Made by a program: the position numbers and the translations under genes. A stretch of DNA of 9,569 nucleotides, from NCBI GenBank assembly GCA_003508565.1, contig DNUI01000219.1, forward strand, positions 1 through 9,569, read 5' to 3'. Origin of the DNA: Syntrophaceae bacterium. GTDB lineage: Bacteria > Desulfobacterota > Syntrophia > Syntrophales > UBA2185. This document shows, piece after piece, positions 1-6,777 of the stretch. Every line of letters starts with the position of its first letter. The stretch's first letter is position 1. Below the pieces are notes generated by a model, which worked only from the letters and a program-made list of their open reading frames with translations, was not told where the DNA came from and searched no databases.

Positions 1-650
1 TGGAGTCAAAAGTTATTTTTAGTCTTGTAGATATAGTCTTTGGAGGTTCCGGCAAGGATGCATATAAGGTAGAAGGTAGAGAATTCACTGCAATTGAAAA
101 TAATCTTATCAAAAAAGTTGTGTTAAGCGCCTTGCTTGATCTGGAAAGAGCGTGGAAGACGTTGTTGGATGTAAGAATGGCCTATCAAAGATCTGAAGTG
201 AACCCTCAATTCGCACATATTGTTCCTTTAACAGATGTTGTTGTGGTGATTAATTTCGAGATGGAAATGGATTATTCCTCCGGTATTATTTCTTTATGTA
301 TTCCTTACTCAACGCTGGAACCAATCAGGGAAAAATTAAGAGCGGGATTTCAGGGTGATCAGCTTGAGGTTGACAAGGAGTGGGAGAAACGTTTGAAAGA
401 AGAGCTGATGTCCTCTGGACTTGAACTGGTAGCTCAATTGGGGCGTACACACCTTTTAACCCGTGAAGTGCGGGATCTCAAAATAGGAGATATAATTCTC
501 CTTGATCAATATGCTTCGGATCCCATAGATGTCTATGTGGAAGGTATGAGAAAATTTAAAGGATTCCCGGGTATATGCAGGGGGAACAAGGCCTTGCAGA
601 TTCGGAATCTCATTACTAAGAAAGAGGTTATTCAATATGGAGCAGAGTGA
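1..650 (+). CDS. fliM: Flagellar motor switch protein FliM, 3' part
   Basis: C-ring switch protein that receives CheY-P and sets the direction of rotation. The reading frame is open from base 3 to the TGA at 648-650 and gives about 215 residues; FliM is usually near 330, so roughly 115 N-terminal residues, including the CheY-binding peptide, lie left of the window. Visible are the FGGSGKDAYKVEGREFT stretch of the CheC-like middle domain (near visible residue 14), the ERAW segment, the middle-domain end with SLCIPYSTLEPIREKL, and a C-terminal SpoA domain (about the last 80 residues, starting LELVAQLGRTHL) that pairs with FliN. The GTG at 120 is internal to this domain and is not a start. The 3' end overlaps fliN by 14 nt, suggesting translational coupling. 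Identity is clear from alignment by memory to enterobacterial FliM. Confidence 0.96.
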   Translation, partial: ESKVIFSLVDIVFGGSGKDAYKVEGREFTAIENNLIKKVVLSALLDLERAWKTLLDVRMAYQRSEVNPQFAHIVPLTDVVVVINFEMEMDYSSGIISLCIPYSTLEPIREKLRAGFQGDQLEVDKEWEKRLKEELMSSGLELVAQLGRTHLLTREVRDLKIGDIILLDQYASDPIDVYVEGMRKFKGFPGICRGNKALQIRNLITKKEVIQYGAE

Positions 651-1077
651 AATAGACAACCTTATGAAGGGAACGGATTCCGAGGATAAGAGTGACGAGG
701 CTCTCTCGTGGGACGATGTTCAGGAGGAAATGGAGGCATCAAAGAAAAAACCTAAGACTGCCGTAAGCACCGCGAATTTTGAAGAGCTTCAAAAAACAGA
801 ACAAAAAAATAGCGCAGCTATAGATATAGATTTTATTCTTGATATTCCCCTTACCGTAACCGTTGAATTGGGCAGAAGCAAGATGCTGATAGGAGAGCTT
901 CTTCAATTAGGACAGGGATCAGTTGTTGAACTGGTCAAGTTCGCCGGTGAGCCGATGGATGTATTCATTAATCAGAAATTGATTGCCAAGGGTGAAGTAG
1001 TAGTAGTCAATGAAAAATTTGGCGTGCGTCTGACGGATATTGTTTCTCCAACAGAAAGAGTCAGCAAGCTTAAATAG
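637..1077 (+). CDS. fliN: Flagellar motor switch protein FliN
   Basis: Small C-ring protein at the cytoplasmic base of the motor; with FliM it forms the lower ring and docks the FliH-FliI export ATPase complex. The 146-residue product is close to the family's usual 130-150. Residues 1-60 are acidic, low-complexity and linker-like; residues about 62-142 are a SpoA domain, with the typical IDFILDIPLTVTVELGR start and a GEPMDVFINQKLIAKGEVVVV core. The ATG at 637 lies inside the end of fliM, with AAAGAGG at 621-627 as a plausible ribosome site. The N-terminus reads MEQSEIDNLMKG, which resembles the EIDALL CheY-binding peptide of FliM and FliY; this is unlike enterobacterial FliN and is discussed in the findings. 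fliO begins 10 nt downstream. Confidence 0.96.
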   Translation: MEQSEIDNLMKGTDSEDKSDEALSWDDVQEEMEASKKKPKTAVSTANFEELQKTEQKNSAAIDIDFILDIPLTVTVELGRSKMLIGELLQLGQGSVVELVKFAGEPMDVFINQKLIAKGEVVVVNEKFGVRLTDIVSPTERVSKLK

Positions 1078-1081
1078 GAGG
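1076..1081 (+). promoter_or_regulatory. Shine-Dalgarno site that fixes the fliO start
   Basis: AGGAGG overlaps the fliN stop codon (TAG at 1075-1077) and sits 6 nt before the GTG at 1088. It is a near-perfect ribosome site, and it argues for the GTG rather than the in-frame TTG at 1040, which lies deep inside fliN and has no comparable site. Confidence 0.85.
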
Positions 1082-1087
1082 ATTACA

Positions 1088-1492
1088 GTGGGTGGAGTAG
1101 ATTTTTTTTCTTCTCTGGTTACAATGGTGTCGGCTCTTGCCGTCGTGTTGGGGATTATGATTGCAGCCGTGTATTTCCTGAAGAAGTTTATCAAGGGTGG
1201 GGGGACCGGAATCGATGATGGTAAGTTCATTAAAATTATCTCAACCAGATATATAGGACCAAAATGCAGCATTATGCTTATGGATGTTCTCAGCAATATT
1301 ATCGTCGTGGGAATTGCAAACAATCAGATTACCATGTTGACAACGATTTCTGACCCCAAATCTCTGGAGCATTTGAAAGAAGTTGAGAGAGAAAAAAAGG
1401 GTCCGGTGTCCGTTTTTGATAATCTGGCATTGTACAGAAATAAGTTGATGCTTTCGGGCAGGACAAGAAAGGGGCCAAGAGAAAATGAGTAA
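1088..1492 (+). CDS. fliO: Flagellar biosynthesis protein FliO
   Basis: Bitopic membrane protein that helps FliP assemble into the export gate. The product is 134 residues from the GTG at 1088, chosen because AGGAGG precedes it and because the protein then begins just before its single membrane segment (about residues 6-29, SSLVTMVSALAVVLGIMIAA). A cytoplasmic FliO domain follows, with KIISTRYIGPKCSIMLMDV and VVGIANNQITMLTTI, the usual FliO pattern of short beta strands. The C-terminal tail is basic (RTRKGPRENE). Length is normal for the family (about 120-150). FliO is poorly conserved, so the name rests partly on its place between fliN and fliP. Its TAA overlaps the fliP ATG by 8 nt. Confidence 0.9.
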   Translation: MGGVDFFSSLVTMVSALAVVLGIMIAAVYFLKKFIKGGGTGIDDGKFIKIISTRYIGPKCSIMLMDVLSNIIVVGIANNQITMLTTISDPKSLEHLKEVEREKKGPVSVFDNLALYRNKLMLSGRTRKGPRENE

Positions 1493-2270
1493 GCAGGCCT
1501 TAAAAAATACGAGGAAATATACGGCTTGTGTGCTGATTTTCGTCTGTTTCTTTTCATTGAGCATCACAGCAGTGTGTGCTGAACCACTCCCTATTCCGAC
1601 CGTCAATCTGAATCTTGGTGGATCCGGGGAATCGGATCAGGTATCGACGGTACTTAAACTCCTCATGCTGCTTACGGTATTGGCTCTTGCTCCTTCCGTC
1701 CTTATCATGTTGACTTCGTTTACAAGAATTGTCGTAGTATTTTCTCTTCTCAGACATGCTCTAGGAACACAACAGCTGCCTCCTAATCAGGTAATTATAG
1801 GCCTGTCACTTTTTCTGACGTTTTTTATTATGACGCCTGTCTGGGAAAGGGTAAATACCCAGGCTCTCCAGCCCTATTTCAACAAACAAATATCGGGGGA
1901 AAAGGCCTTTGAACTCAGTTCCCAGCCGATTAGAGATTTTATGCTTAAGCAGACAAGGGAAAAAGATCTCGCCCTTTTTGTAAAGATTTCCAAAGCGAAA
2001 AGACCCGAATCACCTGCAGATATATCCCTCTCCGTGTTAATTCCTTCCTTTGTGATTAGTGAATTGAGAACCGCTTTTCAGATCGGGTTCTTGATATATA
2101 TGCCCTTTCTCGTGTTGGATATGGTGATTGCCAGTGTGCTTCTTTCCATGGGAATGCTTATGCTCCCCCCTATTATGGTGAGTCTTCCCTTTAAATTACT
2201 CCTGTTCGTCCTGGTTGATGGTTGGTATTTAATTGTTGGATCACTGGTTCAAAGTTTTGGAACTTTATAA
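1485..2270 (+). CDS. fliP: Flagellar export gate protein FliP
   Basis: Core subunit of the type III export gate; five FliP copies with four FliQ and one FliR form the channel in the inner membrane inside the MS ring. The product is 261 residues. Residues 1-32 look like a cleavable signal peptide (KNTRK basic start, hydrophobic core, AVCA before E33), which is normal for FliP. Membrane segments lie near 56-88, 103-120, 187-215 and 218-258. Family signatures are visible: TSFTRIVVVFSLLRHALGTQ (78-97), the LIPSFVISELRTAFQIGF block (185-202) and MLMLPPIMVSLPFKLLLFVL. The start is the ATG at 1485, overlapping the end of fliO by 8 nt, with AAAGGGG at 1468-1474 upstream. A 70-nt spacer separates it from fliQ. 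Confidence 0.97.
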   Translation: MSKQALKNTRKYTACVLIFVCFFSLSITAVCAEPLPIPTVNLNLGGSGESDQVSTVLKLLMLLTVLALAPSVLIMLTSFTRIVVVFSLLRHALGTQQLPPNQVIIGLSLFLTFFIMTPVWERVNTQALQPYFNKQISGEKAFELSSQPIRDFMLKQTREKDLALFVKISKAKRPESPADISLSVLIPSFVISELRTAFQIGFLIYMPFLVLDMVIASVLLSMGMLMLPPIMVSLPFKLLLFVLVDGWYLIVGSLVQSFGTL

Positions 2271-2340
2271 ATTGATTATAAATGCATGTTCTCACCCGCA
2301 AATGCCTGTATGTACGCAAAAAAGAGAGAGGATTCTGTGA

Positions 2341-2610
2341 ATGTCTACTGATTTCGTAATGGGTATCGCCGTTGAGACAATTAAAGTAACGCTTCTGGTA
2401 TCGGCACCTATGCTGCTTATTGGTTTGGCCGTCGGGCTCGCGATCAGCATCTTCCAGGCCGTAACGCAGATTCAGGAAATGACGTTGGTCTTTGTTCCTA
2501 AAATAGTGGCCGTGTTAATTGCGCTCATTGTGTCATTACCGTGGATGCTTAATATAATGATATCATATACCCATAATATATTTTCTAACTTTTCAACGTA
2601 TGTCAGGTAG
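2341..2610 (+). CDS. fliQ: Flagellar export gate protein FliQ
   Basis: Small two-helix membrane subunit of the FliPQR export gate. The 89-residue length is exactly what the family shows. Two hydrophobic hairpin segments are visible (about residues 12-38 and 50-75), with the conserved central AISIFQAVTQIQEMTLVFVPK stretch between and into the second. The ATG at 2341 is directly preceded by an in-frame TGA (2338-2340), so no longer start is possible, and GAGAGAGGA at 2324-2332 is a good ribosome site. It stands alone: 70 nt after fliP and 127 nt before fliR, unlike the tightly packed genes elsewhere in the operon. Confidence 0.96.
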   Translation: MSTDFVMGIAVETIKVTLLVSAPMLLIGLAVGLAISIFQAVTQIQEMTLVFVPKIVAVLIALIVSLPWMLNIMISYTHNIFSNFSTYVR

Positions 2611-2624
2611 GAGGTATCTTAGGG

Positions 2625-2691
2625 GTTCAAGGGTTCGAGTGAAGTGCTTGGGAAAAATCGTCGAGCATTTGAACTCTTGGACTTTTTTTTT
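2625..2691 (+). terminator. Intrinsic-terminator-like hairpin between fliQ and fliR
   Basis: G2625-G2641 can pair without interruption with C2666-C2682: 17 pairs, including four or five G-U pairs. Nine T's (2683-2691) follow at once. The 24-nt loop can fold a little further through GCTT/GAGC. A long stem followed directly by a T tract is the form of a Rho-independent terminator for the + strand. It begins 15 nt after the fliQ stop and precedes fliR by 46 nt. No matching T tract lies on the opposite side, so it would act in the operon direction only. Whether it stops, attenuates or only processes the transcript cannot be told from sequence. Confidence 0.7.
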
Positions 2692-2702
2692 AACACAATG
2701 GC

Positions 2703-2707
2703 AGGGG
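2703..2707 (+). promoter_or_regulatory. Shine-Dalgarno-like AGGGG before the fliR leader ORF
   Basis: AGGGG lies 4 nt before an ATG at 2712. It is the only good ribosome-site match in the fliQ-fliR spacer. It is too far (30 nt) to serve the fliR ATG at 2738 directly, but it is well placed for the short ORF that overlaps the fliR start. Confidence 0.45.
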
Positions 2708-2711
2708 AACC

Positions 2712-2750
2712 ATGATTCGGGATTTTCGATTTGATACATGCCTTACATAA
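2712..2750 (+). CDS. Possible 12-codon leader ORF overlapping the fliR start
   Basis: ATG at 2712 opens a 12-residue frame, MIRDFRFDTCLT, ending at TAA 2748-2750, which is 13 nt inside fliR and in a different frame. It has a ribosome-site match (AGGGG, 2703-2707), whereas the fliR ATG has none at normal distance. Translation of this leader could deliver ribosomes to the fliR start by termination and re-initiation. The peptide itself has no recognisable feature. Chance is a real alternative for an ORF this short. Confidence 0.3.
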   Translation: MIRDFRFDTCLT

Positions 2751-3508
2751 CAACCGAACAGGCAGAAATATTCATTCTCATTCTACTCCGGGTGAGTGCC
2801 ATGATTATTACGATCCCCATATTGGGAGACAGGATCGTTCCCTTCAGGATTAAGGCGGGACTATCTCTTCTCATTACGTTACTTATGTTTCCTTCAGTGC
2901 AGACAGCTGCATGGAGACTCAGTGCCGATATTATTTCCCTCGTGTTCAGGATGGCGGGGGAGATTATGATCGGTGTCATGATAGGTTTCATCGGAAGGCT
3001 GATATTCGATGGAATTCAGCTTGCCGGACAGCTCATAGGGTTTCAAATGGGCTTTTCCATTGTGAATGTGATCGATCCCGTCAATAATGAACAGGTTTCC
3101 ATCATCGCTCAGTTTCAGTATCTTATTGCAATGCTGGTATTCCTGATTATGAATGGCCACCACATTTTTTTATACTCCATCGCAGAGAGTTTCCGGATAA
3201 TTCCCCCCTTAGGGTTTCATTTTTCTGGTGAGTTGATACAAGTCGTAGTTGTTTTTGTGAAGAATATGTTGGAAGTTGCCATCAAGACGGGTGCCCCGAT
3301 AATTGCAGTGTTGTTATTTACTAGTGTCGGTATGGGCCTGATCGCAAGGACAGTTCCCCAGATAAACATATTTATCGTCGGGTTTCCTCTGCAGATAGCA
3401 ATAGGACTTATCAGTGTAGGAATTACATTGCCGGTTTTTTTTAGAGTCTTGGGAAGTTACTTTTCCAATCTTGAGGGGGAAATTATCTCACTTCTCAGGC
3501 TCATGTGA
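2738..3508 (+). CDS. fliR: Flagellar export gate protein FliR
   Basis: Single-copy membrane subunit that completes the FliPQR export gate and contacts FlhB. The 256-residue length is normal for the family. About six hydrophobic segments are visible, starting with EIFILILLRVSAMIITIPI (residues 9-27), which is the usual FliR opening, then segments near 40-54, 70-92, 124-145, 185-205 and 213-237. The GEIMIGVMIGFIGRLIFDGI and AGQLIGFQMGFSIVNVIDP stretches are family-typical, as is the MGLIARTVPQINIFIVGFPL block late in the protein. The ATG at 2738 is the earliest possible start, since TGA at 2732-2734 is in frame just upstream. No clear ribosome site precedes it, which makes coupling to the short leader ORF plausible. 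The gene is flanked by unusually wide spacers. Confidence 0.96.
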   Translation: MPYITTEQAEIFILILLRVSAMIITIPILGDRIVPFRIKAGLSLLITLLMFPSVQTAAWRLSADIISLVFRMAGEIMIGVMIGFIGRLIFDGIQLAGQLIGFQMGFSIVNVIDPVNNEQVSIIAQFQYLIAMLVFLIMNGHHIFLYSIAESFRIIPPLGFHFSGELIQVVVVFVKNMLEVAIKTGAPIIAVLLFTSVGMGLIARTVPQINIFIVGFPLQIAIGLISVGITLPVFFRVLGSYFSNLEGEIISLLRLM

Positions 3509-3556
3509 AGACAGTTTTTTGACTACAGTGTCATTAATTCTGCCCGCACGACTCAA

Positions 3557-3585
3557 TTGACGGGGTGATTGTAAAGTAGTTTATT
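3557..3585 (+). promoter_or_regulatory. Weak sigma-70-like promoter candidate upstream of flhB
   Basis: TTGACG (3557-3562, five of six to the -35 consensus) is separated by 17 nt from TTTATT (3580-3585, four of six to the -10 consensus). It lies in the 114-nt fliR-flhB spacer and points at flhB. If real, it would let flhB through fliA be transcribed independently of the terminator-like hairpin upstream. Matches of this quality occur by chance, so the call is tentative. Confidence 0.25.
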
Positions 3586-3622
3586 TTCATACGGCCTGAA
3601 GAAGGATAGCAAGTATAAATTC

Positions 3623-4699
3623 ATGGCAGACAACGATAAAGATCAGGAAAAAACAGAGCAAGCGACGCCGAGGCGGCGTGAAGAGGCACGAAAGAAAGGG
3701 CAGGTTGCCAGAAGCCAGGAGGTAGCCTCCGTTACAATACTGTTAGCCTCTTTAATATATTTTTATTTTGACTCCGGTCGCCTGGTCAAAAAGATGATGG
3801 ATCTGCTAAGCGGTTTTCTAAAAGATTCAGGAACATTACTCATCAACAACAACAACATTCAGACTCTCGCCGTGGGCTGGTTATATGAGTTTTTTATTCT
3901 TATTGCACCACTTCTCCTGACAGTTCTTGTGGCAGGTCTTTTTGCCAACCTTATCCAGGTGGGTTTTGTAGTTTCTGCGGAGGCACTGGAACCAAAATTT
4001 TCTAAGATAAATCCCATCAAGGGATTTACGAGATTATTTTCCATCAAGTCATTTGCGGAGTTGGCAAAGAACACCCTTAAGCTATGCATTGTAGGCTATG
4101 TTGCCTATATGACGGTGGCAAGTGAATTAGAAAATCTTCCCTCCCTGATGGATAAAAGCGTCGGAGAAATAATGGTGTATATTGGTTCGATTTCTTTCAA
4201 TATTATCCTGAGAACCTCATGGGTTTTAATTGTTCTTGCTATCCTTGATTATGCATATCAGCGCTGGGAACATGAAAAAGGACTCAAAATGTCCAAGCAG
4301 GAGATAAAGGATGAATATAAGCAAACAGATGGAGATCCCCTTATCAAGGCAAGAATAAGGCGTATTCAGAGGGAAATGGCGAGAAAGAGGATGATGGCCC
4401 AGGTTCCCAAGGCAGATGTGGTGATTACAAACCCTGATCATATTGCGGTGGCTTTGCAGTATGATCAAAGAAAGATGTTTGCCCCGGTTGTTGTTGCGAA
4501 GGGTGCCGGGTTTGTTGCGGAGAAAATAAGAGAGATTGCCGGAGAAAACAATGTGCCCGTTATTGAGAATAAACCTTTGGCACGCGTATTGTATAAGATG
4601 GTAAAGGTAGATGAGGCAATACCGAAAAATTTATATAAGGCCGTTGCTGAAGTACTGGCATATGTGTATGGCCTGAAAGAAAAAATAGTAACGGTGTAG
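3623..4699 (+). CDS. flhB: Flagellar export switch protein FlhB
   Basis: Export gate subunit whose cytoplasmic domain cleaves itself and switches export from rod/hook to filament substrates under FliK control. The product is 358 residues, normal for the family. The N-terminus (EKTEQATPRRREEARKKGQV, residues 9-28) is diagnostic. Four membrane segments lie near 35-50, 88-115, 150-167 and 190-212. The conserved linker MSKQEIKDEYKQTDGDP (about 224-240) leads into the cytoplasmic domain. The self-cleavage site reads N270-P271-D272-H273 where the family usually has NPTH. PVVVAKGAGFVAEKIREIA and PLARVLYKMVKVDEAIP follow as expected. The ATG at 3623 is the only start codon after an in-frame TAA at 3572; the nearest ribosome site, GAAGGA at 3601-3606, is rather distant (16 nt). 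flhA follows after 7 nt. Confidence 0.97.
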   Translation: MADNDKDQEKTEQATPRRREEARKKGQVARSQEVASVTILLASLIYFYFDSGRLVKKMMDLLSGFLKDSGTLLINNNNIQTLAVGWLYEFFILIAPLLLTVLVAGLFANLIQVGFVVSAEALEPKFSKINPIKGFTRLFSIKSFAELAKNTLKLCIVGYVAYMTVASELENLPSLMDKSVGEIMVYIGSISFNIILRTSWVLIVLAILDYAYQRWEHEKGLKMSKQEIKDEYKQTDGDPLIKARIRRIQREMARKRMMAQVPKADVVITNPDHIAVALQYDQRKMFAPVVVAKGAGFVAEKIREIAGENNVPVIENKPLARVLYKMVKVDEAIPKNLYKAVAEVLAYVYGLKEKIVTV

Positions 4700-4706
4700 A
4701 GGAAAC

Positions 4707-6776
4707 ATGACAACTTACGCAAATGCAGAATCTCTTCGCGGCTGGGAAAAAAGCGGGACGGCAATCCTGGCTGTCGGCGTGATTGGTGTACTTATCATCA
4801 TGATCGTACCGCTCCCGACGTTCTTGCTGGACTTACTGCTTTCTTTCAACATTACTATTTCCATTGTCATCCTACTGATGTCCATGTATGTGATGAGACC
4901 TTTGGATTTATCTGTGTTTCCTTCCATTCTGCTCACGGTAACCCTCCTTCGATTATCTTTGAATGTAGCGTCTACACGACTGATTCTGCTTCATGGAAAT
5001 GAGGGAACCGCTGCTGCTGGCCAGGTTATCAAGGCATTTGGAACATTTGTTGTCGGTGGGAATTATGTTGTCGGTTTGATTGTATTCTTTGTTCTAACCT
5101 TGATTAACTTTGTTGTTATTACCAAGGGCGCTACAAGAATCGCGGAAGTCGCCGCTCGGTTTACTCTGGATGCCATGCCCGGTAAACAGATGAGTATTGA
5201 CGCAGATCTCAATGCAGGTCTGATTACAGAAGCGGATGCCCGCAGGAGAAGGTCTGAAATTGAAAGAGAAGCTGACTTCTATGGGGCAATGGATGGGGCA
5301 AGCAAATTTGTCAGGGGTGATGCTATCGCCGGTATTGTGATCATACTGATCAATGTTGTGGGTGGGTTGATTATCGGTGTTCTGCAGCAGGGCATGCAGG
5401 TTGCGGATGCAGCCTGCAACTATACTCTCCTTAGCATCGGTGACGGGCTCGTTACCCAGGTTCCTGCCTTAATTGTATCAACCGCCGCCGGTATGCTGGT
5501 GACGAGGTCCACTTCATCCTCTAATCTCGGCGCCGATCTTACGGGACAGCTTTTCGTTCAGCCGAAAGCGATTGCCACGGCGTCAGTCATGCTTTTCATA
5601 TTCGGCATGATTCCAGGTATGCCGAAAGTTCCTTTCATAATTATTTCTCTGATCAGCGGTGCATTGGCGTATAATCTTTTTAAGTTTGCAAAGAAGAAGG
5701 AAGAGATAAAAGAGGAGGCGCCCGCTGTTGTACCGAAAGAATCCGTAGAAAAACTTTTAGCCCTTGATTTAATGGAACTTGAGGTTGGTTATGGTCTTAT
5801 ACCCCTTGTCGATGCAACACAAGGCGGTGAACTGCTCCAGAGAATTAAGTCTTTGCGAAAGCAACTGGCTACGGACATGGGTTTTATTATACCGGCCATT
5901 CATATCAGGGATAATCTCCAATTGAAGCCTAACGAATATTTGTTGTTGCTAAAAGGTGTAGAAATAACGAGGGGTGAGTTGATGCCCGGCTACTGGCTTG
6001 CCATAACTCCTGAGGAAAAGGGAGTTATCATAAAAGGAATGCAGACGAAAGAACCAGCCTTCGGCTTGCCTGCGGTCTGGGTAAATGAAAAAGAAAAAGA
6101 AAATATCCAGGCAAAAGGAGTCGTTGTTGTTGACTGTGCAACCATTATTACAACTCATTTGACAGAAATAATCAAGTCACATGCCGACGAGTTATTGGGA
6201 AGGGATGAAGTCCGCTCGCTATTGGATAATTTAGCAATTAGCTATCCGAAAGTAGTTGAGGAGCTCGTTCCCAGCATAATCCAGATCGGAACTCTTCAGA
6301 AGGTATTGCAACGACTCTTGAAGGAACGCGTTTCCGTTCGAGATCTCCTGACCATACTGGAAACTCTGGCAGACTATGTACCAATCACTAAAAATGTCGA
6401 TCTGTTAACGAGTTATGTAAGACAAGCATTGGCACGCACAATATCAAAACAGTACAAGGATGACAGAGGGAACATTTCTGTAGTGATGCTCTCACCGGAG
6501 ATTGAAGATCGTATAAACAGTGCCATTCAGCATACCGAGCATGAGTCGTATCTCATTGCAGATCCAAATTTGATACAGAAGATTATAGGCAATCTTCAGA
6601 AATTTGTCGGAACTTTTACGACAAGAGGCCTTCAGCCAATCGTCCTCTGTTCTCCGAAAACAAGAATTCATGTAAAAAAGGTATTGGAAAGGTTCTTCCC
6701 TAATATTATTGTTCTTTCTCATAATGAGATTACACATGATGTAAATATTAGTTCATTGGGTATGGTGGAGTTATAA
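4707..6776 (+). CDS. flhA: Flagellar export gate protein FlhA
   Basis: Largest export gate subunit; a nonamer whose membrane part works with the proton-motive force and whose cytoplasmic ring binds chaperone-substrate complexes. The 689-residue length matches the family (about 690). Residues about 15-330 hold the membrane segments and the conserved cytoplasmic loop; FHIPEP-family signatures include LLRLSLNVASTRLILLHG (near 81-98), LDAMPGKQMSIDADLNAGLI (about 154-173) and ADFYGAMDGASKFVRGDAIA (189-208). Asp196 in the AMDGA motif probably corresponds to the Asp reported as essential in Salmonella FlhA. A charged linker (KFAKKKEEIKEEA, around 327-340) joins the cytoplasmic domain. AGAGGAA just before the ATG is a good ribosome site. 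flhF starts one base after the stop, so the two are probably translationally coupled. Confidence 0.98.
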   Translation: MTTYANAESLRGWEKSGTAILAVGVIGVLIIMIVPLPTFLLDLLLSFNITISIVILLMSMYVMRPLDLSVFPSILLTVTLLRLSLNVASTRLILLHGNEGTAAAGQVIKAFGTFVVGGNYVVGLIVFFVLTLINFVVITKGATRIAEVAARFTLDAMPGKQMSIDADLNAGLITEADARRRRSEIEREADFYGAMDGASKFVRGDAIAGIVIILINVVGGLIIGVLQQGMQVADAACNYTLLSIGDGLVTQVPALIVSTAAGMLVTRSTSSSNLGADLTGQLFVQPKAIATASVMLFIFGMIPGMPKVPFIIISLISGALAYNLFKFAKKKEEIKEEAPAVVPKESVEKLLALDLMELEVGYGLIPLVDATQGGELLQRIKSLRKQLATDMGFIIPAIHIRDNLQLKPNEYLLLLKGVEITRGELMPGYWLAITPEEKGVIIKGMQTKEPAFGLPAVWVNEKEKENIQAKGVVVVDCATIITTHLTEIIKSHADELLGRDEVRSLLDNLAISYPKVVEELVPSIIQIGTLQKVLQRLLKERVSVRDLLTILETLADYVPITKNVDLLTSYVRQALARTISKQYKDDRGNISVVMLSPEIEDRINSAIQHTEHESYLIADPNLIQKIIGNLQKFVGTFTTRGLQPIVLCSPKTRIHVKKVLERFFPNIIVLSHNEITHDVNISSLGMVEL

Positions 6777-6777
6777 T

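Noticed and set aside
120..122. GTG as the start of a short fliM
   Set aside because: The frame is open to the left edge and the upstream residues (FGG..KVEGREFT) are conserved FliM sequence, so the gene is simply cut by the window.
1040..1087. Longer fliO starting at TTG 1040
   Set aside because: It would overlap fliN by 38 nt, add residues with no FliO character and lack a ribosome site, while GTG 1088 follows AGGAGG at ideal spacing.
2631..2641. GGGTTCGAGTG looks like a tRNA T-loop (GGTTCGA)
   Set aside because: No acceptor, D or anticodon arms can be drawn around it; it is better explained as the left arm of the hairpin with a T tract.
2699..2715. Sigma-54 promoter suggested by TGGCA near 2699
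   Set aside because: No GC element at the required -12 distance; the match is only to the -24 half.
3572..3600. Sigma-28 promoter suggested by TAAAGTAG and GGCCTGAA upstream of flhB
   Set aside because: The -35-like half matches, but at the correct spacing the -10 half matches only two of eight positions.
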